64,000 nucleotides of DNA from NCBI GenBank assembly GCA_949358305.1, contig CASHSZ010000070.1:1-64000 (forward strand), given 5' to 3'. The translations under genes were made by a program, and so were the position numbers. The stretch is from Strigamia acuminata (lineage: Eukaryota; Arthropoda; Chilopoda; Geophilomorpha; Linotaeniidae). Each line of letters starts with the position of its first letter. Position 1 is the first letter of the stretch. Below are positions 53,801 to 64,000 of the stretch, piece after piece. The notes under the pieces were generated by a model that worked only from the letters and a program-made list of their open reading frames with translations, was not told where the DNA came from and ran no database searches.

Positions 53801-55140
53801 CGAGCTACAAAAGTATCGAGTCGCCATTCTATGATGGAAAAAAAAAATTAAGTGTAAACAAACAAAATAAAAACTTTAATATACAAGAAACGTACAATTC
53901 CACTCAACTTTGTTTCAAATTTTATTTATTGGATCATTGAAAATAAACAGTAGTGTTGTGCACTGTACGCTTAAGTGTATACCGGCGATGCGTTGTTTTG
54001 TGGTGGGGATTTGCCTCGATAATTGATCTTTTCTCTTTGTTTGCAATATTTTTTTGGCCTTTTTTGTTGATTTTTCGGTTTGAAATTGTTTTTTTCCGGT
54101 GTAATTTAAGTGGTGGAAGGTTGTTGGCGTGTGTTGAGGGTAATTTTGGCGGTTTTTGGGTCGGGATTAGTGTTTTCTGCGATTTTTTATCGGTATTTGG
54201 GGTTTGATGCAGCGGATAGCGCATGCGAAACGCCGTCGACCGTAGCATTAGCAATTGCAACGTGCCGCGCTATGCCACACAATGTGCCGCCGCGATATGC
54301 CATCGAATCCGAATGTGTGTGATGCGAAACGCGAGTACGCGCGCGGAGAACGCGCGGCAATGCTAGCAACAGGAGCGCAACTGCCCAAGAAATTGCTCAA
54401 CAATAAAAGGCACGTGCCTGAAACAATAGGCACTTCAAATAAAGTTATTGTTAAAAAATGGGCCTGAAAACCAACAATTACACAATAATTAAGGGGCAAG
54501 AAATGAACTTTGCTGCAATGCAAAGTTCTCAAAATACAGAGAAATGAAAGTTACACTTGTATAAAGAATTGACAATGTTTGAAACCAATAAAAACTACAA
54601 AAACACACTTGTAAAAAACCCAAAACAACACCCAGAATGAATTATTTGACTCAAATTAACCCTAAAACGGTCTTGGAGGTCGTGCAGACGACAGAGTCGG
54701 ATCGGAAGGTTGCTAAAACCTGACGCCAAAACTAGCAATGGGACAGCTAGTTAGAAAACAGCTTTTTCATCAATTATGAACGCTGAAAACCTCACCCAGG
54801 GGTAGAAAATGATGGAGAGAACGTTTTCGCCATCTAAAACGGTCTAAAACGGGTCTAAAATGCCTAAACCGGCGCCTGGAACGTGGCGCAGTTGTTGGGT
54901 CAAATATTGTCAAAAATCAGTGGAAATTTGTCAAATACTGGCAAAAATCTGCTGAAATTTGTCAAAAATTGCCAAATTTTGGCGCAAGTTACGTGAGGTT
55001 TGCGCGCATCCAACTATGACAAAAAATCCATGCGTGTGCACGCGCGATTTACTGGCGCGTTGGAAGCGTTAAAATAAATTTTTCCAATATCTAACACAAT
55101 TTGCACCGAATTATGGCAATTTTTGACAAATTTACATAGA
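50879..55140 (-). repeat. Satellite array, inverted, about 2.5 units
   Basis: Mirror of the left array. The first two inverted units copy units 4 and 3 with their private variants. From about 54553 on, the inverted sequence no longer mirrors unit 2 exactly but has the variants of a unit-4-type copy (GGGTGTTG, CATAATTG, GATTTTTTGTC). It ends inside the TTTGCCAGTATTTGACAAAT motif. Confidence 0.92.
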
Positions 55141-58100
55141 TTTTTGCCAGTATTTGACAAATTTCCACTGATTTTTGACAATATTTGACCCAACAACTGC
55201 GCCACGTTCCAGGCGCCGGTTTAGGCATTTTAGACCCGTTTTAGACCGTTTTAGATGGCGAAAACGTTCTCTCCATCATTTTCTACCCCTGGGTGAGGTT
55301 TTCAGCGTTCATGATTGATGAAAAAGCTGTTTTCTAACTAGCTGTCCCATTGCTAGTTTTGGCGTCAGGTTTTAGCAACCTTCCGATCCGACTCTGTCGT
55401 CTGCACGACCTCCAAGACCGTTTTAGGGTTAATTTGAGTCAAATAATTCATTCTGGGGGTTGTTTTGGGTTTTTTACAAGTGTGTTTTTGTAGTTTTTAT
55501 TGGTTTCAAACATTGTCAATTCTTTATACAAGTGTAACTTTCATTTCTCTGTATTTTGAGAACTTTGCATTGCAGCAAAGTTCATTTCTTGCCCCTTAAT
55601 TATTGTGTAATTGTTGGTTTTCAAGCCCGTTTTTTAACAATAACTTTATTTGAAGTGCCTATTGTTTCAGGCACGTGCCTTTTATTGTTGAGCAATTTCT
55701 TGGGCAGTTGCGCTCCTGTTGCTAGCATTGCCGCGCGTTCTCCGCGCGCGTACTCGCGTTTCGCATCACACACATTCGGATTCGATGGCATATCGCGGCG
55801 GCACATTGTGTGGCATAGCGCGGCACGTTGCAATTGCTAATGCTACGGTCGACGGCGATTCGCATGCGCTATCCGCTGCATCAAACCCCAAATACCGATA
55901 AAAAATCGCAGAAAACACTAATCCCGACCCAAAAACCGCCAAAATTACCCTCAACACACGCCAACAACCTTCCACCACTTAAATTACACCGGAAAAAAAC
56001 AATTTCAAACCGAAAAATCAACAAAAAAGGCCAAAAAAATATTGCAAACAAAGAGAAAAGATCAATTATCGAGGCAAATCCCCACCACAAAACAACGCAT
56101 CGCCGGTATACACTTAAGCGTACAGTGCACAACACTACTGTTTATTTTCAATGATCCAATAAATAAAATTTGAAACAAAGTTGAGTGGAATTGTACGTTT
56201 CTTGTATATTAAAGTTTTTATTTTGTTTGTTTACACTTAATTTTTTTTTTCCATCATAGAATGGCGACTCGATACTTTTGTAGCTCGAATTCACTTCGTA
56301 AACGTGGTCGGTGTTCATCACGCGTCAATGCGCTCGTGCAATAGTATAGGCGCGCATACGATTTGATGCGCGCAAAACTTGCAAAACTTGCACGGAATTT
56401 GGGCAATTTTTGACAAATTTCAGCAGATTTTTGCCTGTATTTGACAAATTTCAGAAGATTTTTGCCTATATTTGACAAATTTCAGAAGATTTCCTCAATC
56501 CTCAAACATTTGCTGAAATTTCTCATAAAATTTCAAAAATTAATTGAAATTTGTCTGAAATTTGTCTGGAATTTGTCAAATATTGTCAAAAATCCGTGGA
56601 AATTTGTCAAATACTGGCAAAAATCCATGTAAATTTGTCAAAAATTGCCATAATTCGGTGCAAATTGTGTTAGATATTGGAAAAATTTATTTTAACGCTT
56701 CCAACGCGCCAGTAAATCGCGCGTGCACACGCATGGATTTTTCGTCATAGTTGGATGCGCGCAAACCTCACGTAACTTGCGCCAAAATTTGGCAATTTTT
56801 GACAAATTTCAGCAGATTTTTGCCAGTATTTGACAAATTTCCACTGATTTTTGACAATATTTGACCCAACAACTGCGCCACGTTCCAGGTGCCGGTTTAG
56901 GCATTTTAGACCCGTTTTAGACCGTTTTAGATGGCGAAAACGTTCTCTCCATCATTTTCTACCCCTGGGTGAGGTTTTCAGCGTTCATGATTGATGAAAA
57001 AGCTGTTTTCTAACTAGCTGTCCCATTGCTAGTTTTGGCGTCAGGTTTTAGCAACCTTCCGATCCGACTCTGTCGTCTGCACGACCTCCAAGACCGTTTT
57101 AGGGTTAATTTGAGTCAAATAATTCATTCTGGGGGTTGTTTTGGGTTTTTTACAAGTGTGTTTTTGTAGTTTTTATTGGTTTCAAACATTGTCAATTCTT
57201 TATACAAGTGTAACTTTCATTTCTCTGTATTTTGAGAACTTTGCATTGCAGCAAAGTTCATTTCTTGCCCCTTAATTATTGTGTAATTGTTGGTTTTCAA
57301 GCCCGTTTTTTAACAATAACTTTATTTGAAGTGCCTATTGTTTCAGGCACGTGCTTCCACGTGCCTTTTATTGTTGAGCAATTTCTTGGGCAGTTGCGCT
57401 CCTGTTGCTAGCATTGCCGCGCGTTCTCCGCGCGCGTACTCGCGTTTCGCATCACACACATTCGGATTCGATGGCCTATCGCGGCGGCACATTGTGTGGC
57501 ATAGCGCGGCAGGTTGCAATTGCTAATGCTACGGTCGACGGCGATTCGCATGCGCTATCCGCTGCATCAAACCCCAAATACCGATCAAAAATCGCAGAAA
57601 ACACTAATCCCGACCCAAAAACCGCCAAAATTACCCTCAACACACGCCAACAACCTTCCACCACTTAAATTACACCGGAAAAAAACAATTTCAAACCGAA
57701 AAATCAACAAAAAAGGCCAAAAAAATATTGCAAACAAAGAGAAAAGATCAATTATCGAGGCAAATCCCCACCACAAAACAACGCATCGCCGGTATACACT
57801 TAAGCGTACAGTGCACAACACTACTGTTTATTTTCAATGATCCAATAAATAAAATTTGAAACAAAGTTGAGTGGAATTGTACGTTTCTTGTATATTAAAG
57901 TTTTTATTTTGTTTGTTTACACTTAATTTTTTTTTTCCATCATAGAATGGCGACTCGATACTTTTGTAGCTCGAATTCACTTCGTAAACGTGGTCGGTGT
58001 TCATCACGCGTCAATGCGCTCGTGCAATAGTATAGGCGCGCATACGATTTGATGCGCGCAAAACTTGCAAAACTTGCACGGAATTTGGGCAATTTTTGAC

Positions 58101-61100
58101 AAATTTCAGCAGATTTTTGCCTGTATTTGACAAATTTCAGAAGATTTTTGCCTATATTTGACAAATTTCAGAAGATTTCCTCAATCCTCAAACATTTGCT
58201 GAAATTTCTCATAAAATTTCTAAAATTAATTGAAATTTGTCTGAAATTTGTCTGGAATTTGTCAAATATTGTCAAAAATCCGTGGAAATTTGTCAAATAC
58301 TGGCAAAAATCCATGTAAATTTGTCAAAAATTGCCATAATTCGGTGCAAATTGTGTTAGATATTGGAAAAATTTATTTTAACGCTTCCAACGCGCCAGTA
58401 AATCGCGCGTGCACACGCATGGATTTTTTGTCATAGTTGGATGCGCGCAAACCTCACGTAACTTGCGCCAAAATTTGGCAATTTTTGACAAATTTCAGCA
58501 GATTTTTGCCAGTATTTGACAAATTTCCACTGATTTTTGACAATATTTGACCCAACAACTGCGCCACGTTCCAGGCGCCGGTTTAGGCATTTTAGACCCG
58601 TTTTAGACCGTTTTAGATGGCGAAAACGTTCTCTCCATCATTTTCTACCCCTGGGTGAGGTTTTCAGCGTTCATAATTGATGAAAAAGCTGTTTTCTAAC
58701 TAGCTGTCCCATTGCTAGTTTTGGCGTCAGGTTTTAGCAACCTTCCGATCCGACTCTGTCGTCTGCACGACCTCCAAGACTGTTTTAGGGTTAATTTGAG
58801 TCAAATAATTCATTCTGGGTGTTGTTTTGGGTTTTTTACAAGTGTGTTTTTGTAGTTTTTATTGGTTTCAAACATTGTCAATTCTTTATACAAGTGTAAC
58901 TTTCATTTCTCTGTATTTTGAGAACTTTGCATTGCAGCAAAGTTCATTTCTTGCCCCTTAATTATTGTGTAATTGTTGGTTTTCAAGCCCGTTTTTTAAC
59001 AATAACTTTATTTGAAGTGCCTATTGTTTCAGGCACGTGCTTCCACGTGCCTTTTATTGTTGAGCAATTTCTTGGGCAGTTGCGCTCCTGTTGCTAGCAT
59101 TGCCGCGCGTTCTCCGCGCGCGTACTCGCGTTTCGCATCACACACATTCGGATTCGATGGCCTATCGCGGCGGCACATTGTGTGGCATAGCGCGGCAGGT
59201 TGCAATTGCTAATGCTACGGTCGACGGCGATTCGCATGCGCTATCCGCTGCATCAAACCCCAAATACCGATCAAAAATCGCAGAAAACACTAATCCCGAC
59301 CCAAAAACCGCCAAAATTACCCTCAACACACGCCAACAACCTTCCACCACTTAAATTACACCGGAAAAAAACAATTTCAAACCGAAAAATCAACAAAAAA
59401 GGCCAAAAAAATATTGCAAACAAAGAGAAAAGATCAATTATCGAGGCAAATCCCCACCACAAAACAACGCATCGCCGGTATACACTTAAGCGTACAGTGC
59501 ACAACACTACTGTTTATTTTCAATGATCCAATAAATAAAATTTGAAACAAAGTTGAGTGGAATTGTACGTTTCTTGTATATTAAAGTTTTTATTTTGTTT
59601 GTTTACACTTAATTTTTTTTTTCCATCATAGAATGGCGACTCGATACTTTTGTAGCTCGAATTCACTTCGTAAACGTGGTCGGTGTTCATCACGCGTCAA
59701 TGCGCTCGTGCAATAGTATAGGCGCGCATACGATTTGATGCGCGCAAAACTTGCAAAACTTGCACGGAATTTGGGCAATTTTTGACAAATTTCAGCAGAT
59801 TTTTGCCTGTATTTGACAAATTTCAGAAGATTTTTGCCTATATTTGACAAATTTCAGAAGATTTCCTCAATCCTCAAACATTTGCTGAAATTTCTCATAA
59901 AATTTCAAAAATTAATTGAAATTTGTCTGAAATTTGTCTGGAATTTGTCAAATATTGTCAAAAATCCGTGGAAATTTGTCAAATACTGGCAAAAATCCAT
60001 GTAAATTTGTCAAAAATTGCCATAATTCGGTGCAAATTGTGTTAGATATTGGAAAAATTTATTTTAACGCTTCCAACGCGCCAGTAAATCGCGCGTGCAC
60101 ACGCATGGATTTTTCGTCATAGTTGGATGCGCGCAAACCTCACGTAACTTGCGCCAAAATTTGGCAATTTTTGACAAATTTCAGCAGATTTTTGCCAGTA
60201 TTTGACAAATTTCCACTGATTTTTGACAATATTTGACCCAACAACTGCGCCACGTTCCAGGCGCCGGTTTAGGCATTTTAGACCCGTTTTAGACCGTTTT
60301 AGATGGCGAAAACGTTCTCTCCATCATTTTCTACCCCTGGGTGAGGTTTTCAGCGTTCATGATTGATGAAAAAGCTGTTTTCTAACTAGCTGTCCCATTG
60401 CTAGTTTTGGCGTCAGGTTTTAGCAACCTTCCGATCCGACTCTGTCGTCTGCACGACCTCCAAGACCGTTTTAGGGTTAATTTGAGTCAAATAATTCATT
60501 CTGGGGGTTGTTTTGGGTTTTTTACAAGTGTGTTTTTGTAGTTTTTATTGGTTTCAAACATTGTCAATTCTTTATACAAGTGTAACTTTCATTTCTCTGT
60601 ATTTTGAGAACTTTGCATTGCAGCAAAGTTCATTTCTTGCCCCTTAATTATTGTGTAATTGTTGGTTTTCAAGCCCGTTTTTTAACAATAACTTTATTTG
60701 AAGTGCCTATTGTTTCAGGCACGTGCCTTTTATTGTTGAGCAATTTCTTGGGCAGTTGCGCTCCTGTTGCTAGCATTGCCGCGCGTTCTCCGCGCGCGTA
60801 CTCGCGTTTCGCATCACACACATTCGGATTCGATGGCATATCGCGGCGGCACATTGTGTGGCATAGCGCGGCACGTTGCAATTGCTAATGCTACGGTCGA
60901 CGGCGATTCGCATGCGCTATCCGCTGCATCAAACCCCAAATACCGATAAAAAATCGCAGAAAACACTAATCCCGACCCAAAAACCGCCAAAATTACCCTC
61001 AACACACGCCAACAACCTTCCACCACTTAAATTACACCGGAAAAAAACAATTTCAAACCGAAAAATCAACAAAAAAGGCCAAAAAAATATTGCAAACAAA

Positions 61101-64000
61101 GAGAAAAGATCAATTATCGAGGCAAATCCCCACCACAAAACAACGCATCGCCGGTATACACTTAAGCGTACAGTGCACAACACTACTGTTTATTTTCAAT
61201 GATCCAATAAATAAAATTTGAAACAAAGTTGAGTGGAATTGTACGTTTCTTGTATATTAAAGTTTTTATTTTGTTTGTTTACACTTAATTTTTTTTTTCC
61301 ATCATAGAATGGCGACTCGATACTTTTGTAGCTCGAATTCACTTCGTAAACGTGGTCGGTGTTCATCACGCGTCAATGCGCTCGTGCAATAGTATAGGCG
61401 CGCATACGATTTGATGCGCGCAAAACTTGCAAAACTTGCACGGAATTTGGGCAATTTTTGACAAATTTCAGCAGATTTTTGCCTGTATTTGACAAATTTC
61501 AGAAGATTTTTGCCTATATTTGACAAATTTCAGAAGATTTCCTCAATCCTCAAACATTTGCTGAAATTTCTCATAAAATTTCAAAAATTAATTGAAATTT
61601 GTCTGAAATTTGTCTGGAATTTGTCAAATATTGTCAAAAATCCGTGGAAATTTGTCAAATACTGGCAAAAATCCATGTAAATTTGTCAAAAATTGCCATA
61701 ATTCGGTGCAAATTGTGTTAGATATTGGAAAAATTTATTTTAACGCTTCCAACGCGCCAGTAAATCGCGCGTGCACACGCATGGATTTTTCGTCATAGTT
61801 GGATGCGCGCAAACCTCACGTAACTTGCGCCAAAATTTGGCAATTTTTGACAAATTTCAGCAGATTTTTGCCAGTATTTGACAAATTTCCACTGATTTTT
61901 GACAATATTTGACCCAACAACTGCGCCACGTTCCAGGCGCCGGTTTAGGCATTTTAGACCCGTTTTAGACCGTTTTAGATGGCGAAAACGTTCTCTCCAT
62001 CATTTTCTACCCCTGGGTGAGGTTTTCAGCGTTCATGATTGATGAAAAAGCTGTTTTCTAACTAGCTGTCCCATTGCTAGTTTTGGCGTCAGGTTTTAGC
62101 AACCTTCCGATCCGACTCTGTCGTCTGCACGACCTCCAAGACCGTTTTAGGGTTAATTTGAGTCAAATAATTCATTCTGGGGGTTGTTTTGGGTTTTTTA
62201 CAAGTGTGTTTTTGTAGTTTTTATTGGTTTCAAACATTGTCAATTCTTTATACAAGTGTAACTTTCATTTCTCTGTATTTTGAGAACTTTGCATTGCAGC
62301 AAAGTTCATTTCTTGCCCCTTAATTATTGTGTAATTGTTGGTTTTCAAGCCCGTTTTTTAACAATAACTTTATTTGAAGTGCCTATTGTTTCAGGCACGT
62401 GCCTTTTATTGTTGAGCAATTTCTTGGGCAGTTGCGCTCCTGTTGCTAGCATTGCCGCGCGTTCTCCGCGCGCGTACTCGCGTTTCGCATCACACACATT
62501 CGGATTCGATGGCATATCGCGGCGGCACATTGTGTGGCATAGCGCGGCACGTTGCAATTGCTAATGCTACGGTCGACGGCGATTCGCATGCGCTATCCGC
62601 TGCATCAAACCCCAAATACCGATAAAAAATCGCAGAAAACACTAATCCCGACCCAAAAACCGCCAAAATTACCCTCAACACACGCCAACAACCTTCCACC
62701 ACTTAAATTACACCGGAAAAAAACAATTTCAAACCGAAAAATCAACAAAAAAGGCCAAAAAAATATTGCAAACAAAGAGAAAAGATCAATTATCGAGGCA
62801 AATCCCCACCACAAAACAACGCATCGCCGGTATACACTTAAGCGTACAGTGCACAACACTACTGTTTATTTTCAATGATCCAATAAATAAAATTTGAAAC
62901 AAAGTTGAGTGGAATTGTACGTTTCTTGTATATTAAAGTTTTTATTTTGTTTGTTTACACTTAATTTTTTTTTTCCATCATAGAATGGCGACTCGATACT
63001 TTTGTAGCTCGAATTCACTTCGTAAACGTGGTCGGTGTTCATCACGCGTCAATGCGCTCGTGCAATAGTATAGGCGCGCATACGATTTGATGCGCGCAAA
63101 ACTTGCAAAACTTGCACGGAATTTGGGCAATTTTTGACAAATTTCAGCAGATTTTTGCCTGTATTTGACAAATTTCAGAAGATTTTTGCCTATATTTGAC
63201 AAATTTCAGAAGATTTCCTCAATCCTCAAACATTTGCTGAAATTTCTCATAAAATTTCAAAAATTAATTGAAATTTGTCTGAAATTTGTCTGGAATTTGT
63301 CAAATATTGTCAAAAATCCGTGGAAATTTGTCAAATACTGGCAAAAATCCATGTAAATTTGTCAAAAATTGCCATAATTCGGTGCAAATTGTGTTAGATA
63401 TTGGAAAAATTTATTTTAACGCTTCCAACGCGCCAGTAAATCGCGCGTGCACACGCATGGATTTTTCGTCATAGTTGGATGCGCGCAAACCTCACGTAAC
63501 TTGCGCCAAAATTTGGCAATTTTTGACAAATTTCAGCAGATTTTTGCCAGTATTTGACAAATTTCCACTGATTTTTGACAATATTTGACCCAACAACTGC
63601 GCCACGTTCCAGGCGCCGGTTTAGGCATTTTAGACCCGTTTTAGACCGTTTTAGATGGCGAAAACGTTCTCTCCATCATTTTCTACCCCTGGGTGAGGTT
63701 TTCAGCGTTCATGATTGATGAAAAAGCTGTTTTCTAACTAGCTGTCCCATTGCTAGTTTTGGCGTCAGGTTTTAGCAACCTTCCGATCCGACTCTGTCGT
63801 CTGCACGACCTCCAAGACCGTTTTAGGGTTAATTTGAGTCAAATAATTCATTCTGGGGGTTGTTTTGGGTTTTTTACAAGTGTGTTTTTGTAGTTTTTAT
63901 TGGTTTCAAACATTGTCAATTCTTTATACAAGTGTAACTTTCATTTCTCTGTATTTTGAGAACTTTGCATTGCAGCAAAGTTCATTTCTTGCCCCTTAAT
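55141..64000 (+). repeat. Satellite array, forward again, runs off the window
   Basis: A partial unit up to 55835, then unit starts at 55836, 57522, 59208, 60884 and 62560 (spacings 1686, 1686, 1676, 1676), the last one cut by the window end. No gene seen. Confidence 0.95.

Noticed and set aside
41481-64000. Many 60-108 residue open frames repeated at 1676-bp spacing
   Set aside because: They are translations of satellite units on both strands, without domains, conserved starts or codon bias. They recur because the DNA repeats.

Overview
The window reads as an arthropod-like invertebrate nuclear genome: AT-rich, with spliced genes, polyadenylation signals and a dense, layered load of transposons. 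The recognisable host proteins (cactin, an ASAP-type ArfGAP, TFIIE beta, C2H2 zinc-finger proteins and a BTB protein) are general animal proteins. TFIIE beta and cactin look most insect-like, but I cannot name the species.

Left part (1-20 kb). The window opens in the last exon of cactin (+), followed by a ~43-copy, 31-bp minisatellite. A ten-exon ASAP-family gene then runs on the minus strand (2138-10638). Its introns hold a TTAA-flanked piggyBac-like element, nested MITEs and a TA-flanked pogo-like MITE. About 450 bp upstream of its start codon sits a P element with 31-bp terminal inverted repeats and a perfect 8-bp target duplication. It is internally deleted and keeps a THAP-domain reading frame. 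Next come a candidate two-exon secreted peptide (+), an intronless TFIIE beta gene (-), and a long C2H2 zinc-finger gene (-) that contains a 10-finger block duplication and is frameshifted at both ends.

Middle part (20-41 kb). A foldback MITE is followed by a young Ty3/gypsy element (21054-26071; 110-bp LTRs, 5-bp target duplication ATCCG, broken integrase frame), a decayed zinc-finger paralogue (+), and an intronless BTB-BACK gene (-). A second Ty3/gypsy-type element (about 29.5-37.9 kb) has a tRNA-Pro-like primer site and separate gag, protease and pol frames. Its gag/protease boundary has two A-AAA-AAC slippery heptamers six bases before a 10-bp stem-loop. Its protease/pol boundary is a single in-frame UGA followed by CGG, with no ATG soon after. 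It therefore appears to use two different recoding events in series. After pol there are three similar hairpins with a compensatory base change, then an unrecognised two-exon gene candidate.

Right part (41.48-64 kb). This is satellite: units of 1676 or 1686 bp, four forward, then a 2.67-kb core rich in palindromes, then the mirror image of the array, then forward units again to the window edge. The mirror centre is near 49542/49543 and the arms are near-identical for about 5 kb. The second orientation switch (~55.14 kb) lies in a short motif that occurs in both orientations inside each unit. I see no protein-coding gene in this third of the window.
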